From Streptomyces sp. JJ38 (GTDB lineage Bacteria; Actinomycetota; Actinomycetes; Streptomycetales; Streptomycetaceae), in NCBI RefSeq assembly GCF_019303475.1, contig NZ_JABLSI010000011.1, positions 34,879 to 98,878 of the forward strand: DNA of 64,000 nucleotides, in the 5' to 3' direction. The notes beneath the pieces were generated by a model that had not been told where the DNA came from, made no database searches, and saw only the letters and a program-made list of their open reading frames with translations. The translations under genes and the position numbers were made by a program. Of the stretch, positions 17,688 to 26,492 are shown in pieces; position 1 is the first letter of the stretch; every line of letters starts with the position of its first letter.

Positions 17688-19286
17688 TCAGCGGAAGCGG
17701 AGCGCCTTGAGGGCCTTCAGGGAGCGGGACATGAAGGCCGCGTACTGGGCGTCGGACATGCCCAGGGAGGGCGCCATCGGGAGCAGACGCTGCTGGGAGA
17801 TGGTCTGGGCCTCGGTGAACTTGAGGATGCCCTCGGAGCCGTGGCGGCGGCCGAGCCCGGAGTCGCCCATGCCGCCCATCGGTGCCTGCACGCTGCCGTA
17901 GGCGGGGGCGAACCCCTCGTTGATGTTGACGGTGCCGGTACGCAGCCGGGCGGCGACGTCCCAGGCCGAGCGGGCGCTGCGGGACCAGACGCTGGAGTTC
18001 AGGCCGTACGGGGTGGCGTTGGCCTGGGCGACCGCCTCGTCCGGATCGGAGTAGCGGTAGATGGAGACGACGGGGCCGAAGGTCTCCTCGGTGCAGACGC
18101 TCATGGGCTCCTGGACGCCCTCGAGGATGGTCGGCTCGTAGAACAGCGGGCCGATGTCCGGGCGGGCGGTCCCGCCGGCGAGGACGGTGGCGCCCTTGGC
18201 CACGGCCTCGTCGACGTGCCGGGAGACGGTCCCCAGCTGCGCCTCGGAGACGAGCGAGCCCATGTCGGCGCCGAAGGAGAGGGAGGCGCCGAGCCGCATG
18301 GCCCGGGTGCGGGCGACGAACTTCTCCACGAAGGAGTCGGCTACGGAGGCGTGCACGTAGAGGCGCTCGATCGAGATGCACAGCTGGCCGGCCGAGGAGA
18401 AGCAGGCGCGGGTGGCCCCGGCGGCGGCCTTGTCGAGGTCGGCGTCGGGCAGGACGATCATGGCGTTCTTGCCGCCCAGCTCCAGCGTGCTGCCCACGAG
18501 CCGGGCCGCGGCGCGCTGGGCGACCTCGCGGCCGGTGCGGGTGGAGCCGGTGAAGGAGACGTAGTCGGCGCGCTCGACGACGGCGGGGCCGACGACGGGT
18601 CCCTCGCCGATCACGATCTGCCAGACGTCGGCGGGCATGCCGGCCTCGACCATGAGGTCCCGGGCCCACAGGGCCGTGAGCGCGGTCTCGGTGTCCGGTT
18701 TCATGACGACCGCGTTGCCCGCGGCGAAGGCGGGCAACGCGTCGCCGACGCTCAGCTCCAGCGGGTAGTTCCACGGCGAGATCATGCCGACGACACCGCG
18801 CGGCTGGCGCAGCTGCCGGGTCCGGGTCAGCAGCGGGACGGCGCCGGCGTGGCGCTTGGGCGCCAGGTAGGCGGGGGCCTTGCGGCCGTAGTGCCGGGCG
18901 GCCAGGCAGACGGCCTGGATCTCCTCGTGGGCGTGCAGCCGCGCCTTGCCCGTCTCCAGCTGGATGAGGTCGAGGACCTCGGCCTGGCGGCGGAGGAGGG
19001 AGTCGTGGAAGCGGAGCAGCACGGCCGCGCGCTCACGGGCGGGCCGGGCCGCCCAGGCGCGCTGGGCCGCGCGGGCCCGCTCGAAGGCGGTGGCGACGTC
19101 CTCGGGGGTGGACTCCGGCAGCTCGGCCAGGCGGTCGCCGGTGAGCGGGGTGTGCGACGCGGTGCGGCCGGAGCCGCGGACGTCGCGGGTGAGGCGGGCG
19201 AGGAGTTCCGGGGTGACGACGTCGGCGGCGCCACGGGCGCCGGCGGGCGCAGCGGCGACCGGGTTCCTGTGCTGGGAGTCCGTCAT
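17688..19286 (-). CDS. Succinate-semialdehyde dehydrogenase family aldehyde dehydrogenase
   Basis: The start at ATG 19286 (532 residues) fits family length; the open frame reaches 19433. It shows the ALDH hallmarks: SPWNYPLEL near residue 170, NAD-binding FTGSTRTG (245-252), the general-base Glu269 in LELGGKN and the catalytic Cys303 in SSAGQLCIS. The branch with SSAGQLC and this length is usually annotated as NADP-dependent succinic-semialdehyde dehydrogenase, but substrate range cannot be read from sequence. It is the first gene of a likely two-gene operon with the GMC oxidoreductase. The upstream region has several inverted repeats (separate entry). Confidence 0.85.
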   Translation of the reverse strand: MTDSQHRNPVAAAPAGARGAADVVTPELLARLTRDVRGSGRTASHTPLTGDRLAELPESTPEDVATAFERARAAQRAWAARPARERAAVLLRFHDSLLRRQAEVLDLIQLETGKARLHAHEEIQAVCLAARHYGRKAPAYLAPKRHAGAVPLLTRTRQLRQPRGVVGMISPWNYPLELSVGDALPAFAAGNAVVMKPDTETALTALWARDLMVEAGMPADVWQIVIGEGPVVGPAVVERADYVSFTGSTRTGREVAQRAAARLVGSTLELGGKNAMIVLPDADLDKAAAGATRACFSSAGQLCISIERLYVHASVADSFVEKFVARTRAMRLGASLSFGADMGSLVSEAQLGTVSRHVDEAVAKGATVLAGGTARPDIGPLFYEPTILEGVQEPMSVCTEETFGPVVSIYRYSDPDEAVAQANATPYGLNSSVWSRSARSAWDVAARLRTGTVNINEGFAPAYGSVQAPMGGMGDSGLGRRHGSEGILKFTEAQTISQQRLLPMAPSLGMSDAQYAAFMSRSLKALKALRFR

Positions 19287-19320
19287 AGAGGGGAGGGTAC
19301 GGCCCGGGAAAGCGATTGGG

Positions 19321-19368
19321 TACCCGGCGGTAACACTGTTTTTGCAAAATCTGCCAGTAATCACTGGC
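19321..19368 (-). promoter_or_regulatory. Cluster of three palindromes upstream of the aldehyde dehydrogenase gene
   Basis: Within 48 bases lie TACC-CGGC-GGTA (19321-19332), the perfect palindrome TTTTGCAAAA (19340-19349) and GCCAGT-AATC-ACTGGC (19353-19368). The patch is AT-richer than its surroundings and 35-80 bases before the ATG, where an operator and promoter are expected. The regulator is unknown; a TetR-type repressor would suit the spacing. Confidence 0.4.
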
Positions 19369-19454
19369 GTGAATCGTTCACCCGTCCGAGCGAGGCCGGA
19401 CGCGCCGTCCCGGCGGGGCGAGTGCCGCGTCACGGCGGCCTGGCCGACCGGCGA

Positions 19455-19515
19455 CCAAGGGCGTCGGCGGCCCAGCGCCCAAGGGCGTCGGCGGCCCGGC
19501 GGCCAAGGGCGTCGC
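19455..19515. repeat. 24-bp tandem repeat, about 2.5 copies
   Basis: The unit begins CCAAGGGCGTCGGCGGCCC and recurs at 19455, 19479 and 19503 (last copy partial). It lies in the gap between the pseudokinase stop codon and the aldehyde dehydrogenase promoter. No coding function is supported. Confidence 0.7.
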
Positions 19516-19521
19516 AGCCGG

Positions 19522-21798
19522 TCAGCCCGTGGCGCGGTACGTGTCGACGACCTGGGAGAAGTGCGCGTCGATCTCGGCCCGGCGGTCCTCGGGGCCCCGC
19601 ACCAGCACGACGTGGTACTTGGACCCCAGCAGCATCGCCCGGTTGCGCACGAGCGTCCGCCGCCCGCCCGACTCCCAGACGAACTCGCCCTCCGCCATCG
19701 CCGTGTCGCCTACGGTGATGCTGCGGACCCCACTCACCGTCTTCCAGGCGGTGGACTCGCGGTAGTCGGCGAGCTCGGGCTCATCGGCGAGCTGGTACTC
19801 GCGCGGGTCCGTCCCGTACGTCCCCGTCCCGTCCCGGCCGGGCACGACGACCAGTTGCAGCGCGCCCTGGCTGAACCGGACCTGCCCGTTGCTCGTACGC
19901 CCCCGCGTCCATCCCTCCGGCACGGCGATCTGGAACCCGGCCGGATCGCGGTGGAGGACGTAGCCGTCCGGCACGGCCTGCTCCTCGCCGTCCGGCTCCC
20001 CGGACTGCGGCGTCTCCGACGACTGCCCCGGCTCGGGCTCCTCCTCCGGCGGCTCGGCGTCCTCCGAGGCGCCCGGCTCCGGCGAGCCCGGCGGCGGGTC
20101 CTGCTCCTCCCGGGGCCGCTCGCCCGGCACCTCGCCGACCGAGCCGGGCCGGTTCCGGTCGGACGGGTCGGCGGGCGGCATCAGCAGCGCCGCCGCGGTG
20201 ACGGCCGAGACCAGCCCCAGCAGCACGGCACCGAGCAGCAGCAGCCCCAGCCGACGCGGGCTGCGGGGCCGCCGGGACCGGCCGCCCCGGTGGCGCGACC
20301 TCGGCACCGGCACCGGCCGCTTCTCCGTCCGCCTGCGCCGCACCAACTCCCCCCGCAGCCGCAGGATGGGCAGCCGCCGCGGGTCCGTGCGGCGCCCGGA
20401 GGTGAGCGACGGGTGCGCCGTGACGAGGTTACGGCCGGCGTCCGGCTCGGGCGCCGAGCGGATAAGCGAACGCAGCCAGCCGCACAGCTCCTCGAACTGC
20501 GGCCTCTCCGTCGGGTCCTGACGCAGCAGCGACTCGATGACGGGACGCAGCGGGCCGCACTCCTCGGCGAACGCGGGCGGTTCCGCGCACACCATCTGCA
20601 CGAGCTCCGGCACGCTGTCCTCGGGATAGGGGGCGTGCCCCTGCACCGCACGGTAGAGCAGGGCGCCGACGGCCCACAGGTCCGCCGCCGGGCCGACGGG
20701 CGGCGCCAGCCGCCAGTTCTCGTGGACGGGGCCGGCCTGCTCCGGCGCCCAGCGCTCGGTCACCGGGCCGACCGTCGTCATCCGGGCCTGCCGGGCCCGT
20801 TCGGCGGCCAGTGCCGTCTCCGGGCCCCGGTAGCGGCCCGGCGTCACCGGCTCGGACCAGGGCTCCGGCTCCGGCTCGCCCCAGACGTCCGGCGCGGTGT
20901 CGGCGTCCCCGTACGGCACGCCGTACGCGTCGTGTTCGGCGTACGCGTCGTGCGGCACGTCGTCATGGCCCGCGTCCCGTCCGGCTTCGGCGTAGGTGTA
21001 CTCGGGCGGCAGCGGCGGGAGTGGGGAGCGATGGGCGGCCGGCCCGGGCTTGTCACCGCCCCAGGGACCGTACTGCGCGCGCCGACGCTCCGGCTCCGGC
21101 TCGGGCTCCGGCCGGGGCCGCTCCTCGGGCTCGAAGCCGGGGCCGGGGCCGGGGCCACTGTCCCGGGCGGGCTGTTCGGGCGACGGCTCGTCGACGTCCG
21201 GCGCCATCGGGCCTTCCGTCGGCAGCGGGTCGTACCCGCACAGGGCCTCCTCCGCCGCTCCGGAGGCGAGGCCGGTGAGCAGGGCGCGCCCGTCGTCGCA
21301 GACGAGCACGGACCGTGCGGTGATGTTCCGGTGCGTCCAGCCGTAGGTGTGCACGGCGCTGAGGCCCGCCAGCAGGTCGGCCGCGATCTCGGCGGCCCGG
21401 TGCGGGGTCAGGGGGCCGTCCGCGATGACGGCGGCGAGCGTCCGGCCCGCGACGAGTTCGCTGACGATCCACAGGCCGTCGTCCTCGACGAAGACGTCGA
21501 AGACCTGGTCCAGCCGGGGGTGGTCGGGTATCCGGGCGGCGGCCAGGGCCGCGTCCACGGCGCGGCGCACCGCCGGGTCGCCCGGCTCCCGCGTCGCCCG
21601 CGACCGCGGCCAGCCTGCGGTGCCCGGCTCCCCGAGCACCTCCGCGTCCACCACCTCCGGCAGCGGCACCTGGCGGACGAGGACCTCCTGACCGCTGGCC
21701 GTGTCGTAGGCGACGGCCTCGCACAGCTCGTGGTCCTCCGGCGACGGCCGGGGCAGGCGGTAGCGGCCGGCCAGCAGCCGACCCGCGAACTCGTCCAC
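19522..21798 (-). CDS. Membrane receptor pseudokinase (degenerate Ser/Thr kinase)
   Basis: I start at GTG 21798, which follows GGGGAGG (758 residues). Residues 1-430 align in outline with a Hanks-type kinase but all catalytic positions are changed: no Gly-rich loop, VAVK is VLVR, HRDxKxxN is HRNITARS and DFG is TGL. A Pro/Glu/Asp-rich insert of about 150 residues separates the dead DFG region from the C-lobe (AADLWAVGALLYRAVQG). One transmembrane helix (LGLLLLGAVLLGLVSAVTAAALL) is followed by an acidic Pro-rich linker and an extracytoplasmic domain (GFQIAVPEGWTR...). The adjacent active kinase has the same architecture and a related outer domain. A scaffold or allosteric partner role is inferred. 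Confidence 0.75.
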   Translation of the reverse strand: MDEFAGRLLAGRYRLPRPSPEDHELCEAVAYDTASGQEVLVRQVPLPEVVDAEVLGEPGTAGWPRSRATREPGDPAVRRAVDAALAAARIPDHPRLDQVFDVFVEDDGLWIVSELVAGRTLAAVIADGPLTPHRAAEIAADLLAGLSAVHTYGWTHRNITARSVLVCDDGRALLTGLASGAAEEALCGYDPLPTEGPMAPDVDEPSPEQPARDSGPGPGPGFEPEERPRPEPEPEPERRRAQYGPWGGDKPGPAAHRSPLPPLPPEYTYAEAGRDAGHDDVPHDAYAEHDAYGVPYGDADTAPDVWGEPEPEPWSEPVTPGRYRGPETALAAERARQARMTTVGPVTERWAPEQAGPVHENWRLAPPVGPAADLWAVGALLYRAVQGHAPYPEDSVPELVQMVCAEPPAFAEECGPLRPVIESLLRQDPTERPQFEELCGWLRSLIRSAPEPDAGRNLVTAHPSLTSGRRTDPRRLPILRLRGELVRRRRTEKRPVPVPRSRHRGGRSRRPRSPRRLGLLLLGAVLLGLVSAVTAAALLMPPADPSDRNRPGSVGEVPGERPREEQDPPPGSPEPGASEDAEPPEEEPEPGQSSETPQSGEPDGEEQAVPDGYVLHRDPAGFQIAVPEGWTRGRTSNGQVRFSQGALQLVVVPGRDGTGTYGTDPREYQLADEPELADYRESTAWKTVSGVRSITVGDTAMAEGEFVWESGGRRTLVRNRAMLLGSKYHVVLVRGPEDRRAEIDAHFSQVVDTYRATG

Positions 21799-22021
21799 GA
21801 CGCCTCCCCACCAGGCGGACCACACCGCGCCGAGACCGTCAGAAGCGCTCCGTGGCGGCCCGATTGCGGATGCTTACGGTCTCCGGCCTTTCACGATACG
21901 TGCTGTCGGGGCGCCGCGGGACACCTCGGCGCACTCGGCGGAGCATGCGACCGCGCAACCGGCGCACACCCGGGCCCTCGCGTCCCACGCTTGTCCACCC
22001 CCGTACACTTCCCCGTCCCCT

Positions 22022-24358
22022 CTACTTCTCCTCGGGTTTGAAGGTCGCGAACGCCGTCTCGCGCAGCGTCCGGCACTCCTCTCCGTCCCAGGCGTCGGCC
22101 CGGCAGGTGATGAGGATGGCGTGCCCGCGTCCGGCGTCCACGCGGAAGCCGCGGTTGAGCGAGCGCAGCCGCTGGCCGTCGCGGGTGTGCTCGTACGTCC
22201 AGTCGGCGACCGTCGGGTAGTCCCGCCACGTGACGGGCTCGATGCCGACGAGCGAGTAGTCGCGGAAGTTGCCCTTGACCGCCTTCTCCAGCAGCTCCCA
22301 CGCCGACATGGCGCTGTCCGTCGGGCTGCTGGTGTAGTCGACCTGGACGCTGGGAACGCCGCCCTTCTCGGCCGCGTAGATCCCGCCGGAGTTCCGGCCG
22401 GCTATGCCGACGCGGCTCCAGCCCTCGGGCATGGCCATGGAGAAGTGGAAGCGGTCGTCGGTGACCATGGTGTAGCCGTCGGGCAGCCCGTTGCCGGGCT
22501 CTTCGTCGTTGCCGCCCCCGTCCTCGCCGCTGCCCGGATCGCCGGTGCCGCCCGCGTCCTCGCCGCCGTTCGCACCGTCGTCCCCGGCGCCTCCCTCGGA
22601 ACCGCTCTCGCCGTCGGTGTTGCCGTCCCCTCCGCCGGTGCCACCGTCGCCGGAGCCGCCGCCGTCGCCGCCGGAGGTGACGCCGCTCGACGACGCGTCG
22701 TCCTTGCCGGACGGGTCGTCACCGTCGCCGCTGTTGAGCGTGAAGGCGAGCACCGCGCCGAGCACCCCGACCAGGACGACGACGATCGCCGCGATGACGG
22801 CACCGGACGGCCGCCGCCGTGAGCCGCCGTCACCCGCGCCCTCCCCCGAGCGGCCGGCCGTGGTGACGAACGCGGCGAGCGGCTGGCGCTTCGGCTCGCC
22901 CTTCCCGGCCGAGGCGGCGCTCGTCTCCTCGCGCCCGGCGGCGGCAGGGGCGCCGGAGGCGGCGGCACCGGAGGCCCGCTCGCCCTTCGTCAGCTTGGCC
23001 GCGGGCAGCGCGACCGTCCGCGTCCCGCCCGGCCCCGCGGGGCCGGGCTCCTCGGGGGCGTCCAGCACGGCCTGGAGCAGCGCGCGGGCCCCCGCCTCGT
23101 CCAGCCGCTTGGCCGGGTCCTTCAGCAGCAGCCCGTAGATGACCTCCTCCAGCTCACCGGCGTTGCGCGGCGGTTCCAGCGGATCGGTCATGACGGCGGT
23201 GAGCGTGGCGATCGCCGAGCCCTTGTCGTAGGGCGGCGTGCCCTCGACGGCCGCGTAGAGGAGGCCGCCCAGCGACCACATGTCGGCGGGCGGGCCGGGG
23301 CGCCCGCCGCGCGCCCGCTCCGGGGAGATGTAGGAGGGCGCGCCGACGAGCATGCCGGTGGAGGTCACCGATGGGTCGCCCTCGACCTTGGCGATGCCGA
23401 AGTCCGTCAGCACGACGCGGCCGGTGTCCTGCTCGATGAGCACGTTGGACGGCTTCACGTCCCGGTGGACGATGCCCTCCCGGTGCGCGGCGCGCAGGAC
23501 GCCCAGGACGGCCAGGCCGATCTCGGCCGCCCGACGCGGCGTCACCGGGCCCTCCTCGCGGATGACGTCGGCCAGGGAGCGGCCCTCGACCAGCTCCATG
23601 ACGATCCACGGGCGGTCGTCCTCGTCGACGACGTCGAAGACGGTGACCGCACTGCCGCTGCGGATGCGGGCGATGGCCTTCGCCTCGCGCAGGGTGCGGG
23701 TGATGAGGCGGCGCTTCTCGTCCTCGTCGATGTCGGAGGGGAAGCGCAGCTCCTTCACCGCGACGGTGCGGCCCAGGATCTCGTCCCGCGCCCGCCACAC
23801 GGTGCCCATGCCGCCGCGGCCCTGCACGCCGCCGAGGCGGTAGCGGCCCGCGAGCAGCCGGCCCGTCTCCCGCCCCGGCGCGGCGGTGACCGGCTTGGCC
23901 GCCTCCGGCTCCCGGCCCGACGGGGCGTCGGACCCCGGCGCCTCGTCGGCGGCCTCGGGCCGGGCGTCGGGCTCGGCGTCGTCGGCGGCCTCCGTCGTCT
24001 CCGGTGCCGCGGCCTCCGGTTTGGCGGGCGTCGCGGCGTCGTCCGCGCCCGAGGCGTCGTCAGCGCCCGCCGCGTCCTCGGCGCCCCCGGCGTCCTCAGC
24101 ACGCGCGGTGTCCGACGCGTCGCTCACCCGGCCCGGGGCGGGCGGGGGGTGGGCGGGGGCCGCCGCCGACTCTCCGTCAGCGCCGTTGGCCGTGCCCCTG
24201 GCTGCCGTGCCCCTGGCCGCGGGCTCCGCGCTCCGGGCAACCTGCCGGGCGTCGACGGCGTCGTTACGCTCGGAGCCCTCCCCACGGGTGGCGGCGCCCG
24301 CGGCCGTGTCCCCGGTGGCGGCGTCGGCCCTGGCCGTCCTGCCGTCGTCCTCGCCCAT
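22022..24358 (-). CDS. Transmembrane Ser/Thr protein kinase (PASTA-less, with extracytoplasmic domain)
   Basis: ATG 24358 has a GAGGGGAAGC ribosome site; 778 residues. The first 160 residues are disordered and Ala/Asp/Glu-rich. The kinase domain (about 170-440) is intact: GRGGMGTVW, Lys202 in VAVKE, HRDVKPSNVL, DFG and a Ser/Thr activation loop (VTSTGMLVGAPSYISPE). A single helix (AVIAAIVVVLVGVLGAVLAF) is followed by a Gly/Asp/Ser linker of about 70 residues and an outer domain (YTMVTDDRFHFSMAMPEGW... FATFKPEEK) that probably senses the envelope. It is upstream of and co-oriented with the pseudokinase gene (gap about 220 bases). Confidence 0.9.
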   Translation of the reverse strand: MGEDDGRTARADAATGDTAAGAATRGEGSERNDAVDARQVARSAEPAARGTAARGTANGADGESAAAPAHPPPAPGRVSDASDTARAEDAGGAEDAAGADDASGADDAATPAKPEAAAPETTEAADDAEPDARPEAADEAPGSDAPSGREPEAAKPVTAAPGRETGRLLAGRYRLGGVQGRGGMGTVWRARDEILGRTVAVKELRFPSDIDEDEKRRLITRTLREAKAIARIRSGSAVTVFDVVDEDDRPWIVMELVEGRSLADVIREEGPVTPRRAAEIGLAVLGVLRAAHREGIVHRDVKPSNVLIEQDTGRVVLTDFGIAKVEGDPSVTSTGMLVGAPSYISPERARGGRPGPPADMWSLGGLLYAAVEGTPPYDKGSAIATLTAVMTDPLEPPRNAGELEEVIYGLLLKDPAKRLDEAGARALLQAVLDAPEEPGPAGPGGTRTVALPAAKLTKGERASGAAASGAPAAAGREETSAASAGKGEPKRQPLAAFVTTAGRSGEGAGDGGSRRRPSGAVIAAIVVVLVGVLGAVLAFTLNSGDGDDPSGKDDASSSGVTSGGDGGGSGDGGTGGGDGNTDGESGSEGGAGDDGANGGEDAGGTGDPGSGEDGGGNDEEPGNGLPDGYTMVTDDRFHFSMAMPEGWSRVGIAGRNSGGIYAAEKGGVPSVQVDYTSSPTDSAMSAWELLEKAVKGNFRDYSLVGIEPVTWRDYPTVADWTYEHTRDGQRLRSLNRGFRVDAGRGHAILITCRADAWDGEECRTLRETAFATFKPEEK

Positions 24359-24479
24359 GCTTCCCCTCGCGATCGCCCGCCCAGCAAGTCGCCTCATTGT
24401 CCCCCATGCCCGGGGAGGGAACGGAACAGCCCCGACGGGAAAGGGTGGTGGTGACCGAGGACCGGAGCGAGGCCGTCGC

Positions 24480-24533
24480 GGGCCGCCGCGAGGGGGCGGG
24501 CCGCCGCGAGGGGACGGGCCGCCGCAAGGGGCC
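24480..24533. repeat. 18-bp tandem repeat, three copies
   Basis: Three units of GGGCCGCCGCGAGGGG(G/A)C start at 24480, 24498 and 24516 (last with CGCAAGG). They lie between the kinase start and the glpD stop. They could fold or be slippage-prone; no gene is supported here. Confidence 0.75.
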
Positions 24534-24584
24534 GAGCGCAGGCCGACGCAGGGGCCCGTGCCGTGGGCGCCGCGGGGCCGCCCG

Positions 24585-26291
24585 TCAGCCGTCCACGATC
24601 TCCGGGGCGCCGAGCCGCGCCGCGTCCGCCGTCTGGTCGTCGGGCTGGAGCTGGGACTCGCGTTCGGCCTCCACCCGCTTCTCGTAGTGCCGGACTTCGC
24701 GCTCCACGTGCTCCGCGTCCCAGCCCAGAACCTCGGCCATCAGCTCCGCGCACTCCCGCGCGCTGCGCGTGCCCCGGTCGAAGGTCTCGATGGAGATGCG
24801 CGTGCGCCGCGTGAGCACGTCGTCCAGGTGCCGGGCGCCCTCGTGCGAACAGGCGTAGACGATCTCGGCCTTGAGGTAGTCGTCGGCGGCGGGCAGCGGT
24901 TCGCCCAGCCGGGGGTCCGCCGCGATCAGGTCGAGGACTTCTTCCGCCAGCGTTCCGTATCTGTTCAGCAGATGCTCGACCCGGGCCACGTGCAGCCCGG
25001 CCCGGGCGGCCATCCGGGCGCGGGCGTTCCACCGCGCGTGGTAGCCCTCGGCCCCGGCGAGCGGGACGTCCTCGGTGCAGCAGTCGGCCACCCGGTGGTC
25101 CAGCCCGCGCACGGCCTCGTCCACCGCGTCCTTGGCCATCACCCGGTACGTCGTGTACTTGCCGCCCGCGATGACCACCATGCCCGGCACCGGGTGGGCG
25201 ACGGTGTGTTCCCGCGACAGCTTGCTCGTCGCCTCCGACTCGCCCGCGAGCAGCGGCCGCAGGCCGGCGTACACGCCCTCCACGTCGTCCCGCGTGAGCG
25301 GCGTCGACAACACGGTGTTGACGTGCTCCAGCAGGTAGTCGATGTCGGCGCTGGACGCGGCCGGATGCGCCTTGTCCAGCTCCCAGCGGGTGTCCGTCGT
25401 ACCGATGATCCAGTGCCGCCCCCAGGGGATGACGAACAGCACGCTCTTCTCTGTGCGCAGGATCAGCCCTGTCGAGGAGTTCACCCGGTCCCGCGGAACG
25501 ACCAGGTGGATGCCCTTGGACGCCCGCACGTGGAACTGGCCGCGCTCCGCGATCAGGCCCTGGGTGTCGTCCGTCCACACCCCGGTGGCGTTGATGACCT
25601 GCTGTGCCCGTACCTCGAACTCCCCGCCCAGCTCGGCGTCCCTGACCCGGGCTCCGACAACGCGTTCCCCCTCGCGCAGGAAGCCGACGACGCGTGCCCG
25701 GTTCGCCGCGAGGGCGCCGTAGGACGCCGCCGTCCGCACCAGCTCCGCCACGTACCGCGCGTCGTCCACCTGGGCGTCGTAGTACTGCAACGCGCCCACC
25801 AGCACGTCCTTGCGCAGGCACGGGGCCACCCGCAGCGCCCGGCGCCGGCTGAGGTGCCGGTGGAGGGGCAGCCCGCGACCGTGCCCGGACGACACCGACA
25901 TCGCGTCGTACAGGGCCACGCCCGATCCCGCGTACCACCGCTCCCAGCCCTTGTGCTGCAACGGGTACAGGAACGGTACGGGCTTCACCAGGTGCGGCGC
26001 GATGCGCTCCAGCAGCAGCCCCCGCTCCTTCAGCGCCTCTCTGACCAGCGCGAAGTCCAGCATCTCCAGATATCTCAGGCCGCCGTGGATGAGCTTGCTG
26101 GACCGGCTGGACGTGCCCGAGGCCCAGTCCCTCGCCTCGACGATGCCGGTGGACAGCCCGCGCGTGGCGGCGTCCAGGGCCGCACCCGCGCCGACGATGC
26201 CGCCGCCCACCACCAGAACGTCCAGCTCTCGTTCGGCCATCCGGGCGAGGGACTCCGCCCTCTCGACCGGCCCAAGCGTCGCTGTCCTCAC
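24585..26291 (-). CDS. glpD: Aerobic glycerol-3-phosphate dehydrogenase
   Basis: I start at GTG 26291, preceded by GGGAGG with 7-base spacing; this gives 568 residues, the usual GlpD length, and removes an unlikely 49-residue extension. The FAD motif DVLVVGGGIVGAGAALDAATRG is at residues ~23-44, followed by RSSKLIHGGLRYLE, the GlpD signature. GGKYTTYRVMA and the C-terminal DAO_C-type helical domain are present. The enzyme oxidises glycerol-3-phosphate to dihydroxyacetone phosphate at the membrane, feeding electrons to quinones. It stands alone, divergent from the UDP-sugar dehydrogenase homologue across a 200-base region. Confidence 0.92.
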   Translation of the reverse strand: MRTATLGPVERAESLARMAERELDVLVVGGGIVGAGAALDAATRGLSTGIVEARDWASGTSSRSSKLIHGGLRYLEMLDFALVREALKERGLLLERIAPHLVKPVPFLYPLQHKGWERWYAGSGVALYDAMSVSSGHGRGLPLHRHLSRRRALRVAPCLRKDVLVGALQYYDAQVDDARYVAELVRTAASYGALAANRARVVGFLREGERVVGARVRDAELGGEFEVRAQQVINATGVWTDDTQGLIAERGQFHVRASKGIHLVVPRDRVNSSTGLILRTEKSVLFVIPWGRHWIIGTTDTRWELDKAHPAASSADIDYLLEHVNTVLSTPLTRDDVEGVYAGLRPLLAGESEATSKLSREHTVAHPVPGMVVIAGGKYTTYRVMAKDAVDEAVRGLDHRVADCCTEDVPLAGAEGYHARWNARARMAARAGLHVARVEHLLNRYGTLAEEVLDLIAADPRLGEPLPAADDYLKAEIVYACSHEGARHLDDVLTRRTRISIETFDRGTRSARECAELMAEVLGWDAEHVEREVRHYEKRVEAERESQLQPDDQTADAARLGAPEIVDG

Positions 26292-26393
26292 CGCTGCCTC
26301 CCGTGGTGTCGCACCGTCCCGGGGCCTACACGTCGATGTTCCCCCATGGCACCGACGCTGACCCTCGCACTGTCCACAGCCCGCGCAATCCAC

Positions 26394-26410
26394 CATATCT
26401 GTCATATATG
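26394..26410 (-). promoter_or_regulatory. AT-rich palindrome in the glpD upstream region
   Basis: CATAT-CTGTCAT-ATATG (26394-26410) is an inverted repeat in the AT-richest part of the 200-base divergent region. It lies about 100 bases before the glpD start. It is a plausible operator; the regulator (a GylR-like protein would be expected for glycerol genes) cannot be identified from the site. Confidence 0.3.
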
Positions 26411-26492
26411 CGCTTAACCTGACGTAACGGCTCATCATGCAGAGTCATGCAGACCGCCAGGGGACACACATCAGGGGAAGGGACTCGTCGCC

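Noticed and set aside
18946..22041. 1031-codon plus-strand ORF
   Set aside because: It is antisense to the pseudokinase and part of the dehydrogenase gene; the product is Arg/Pro/Gly low complexity.
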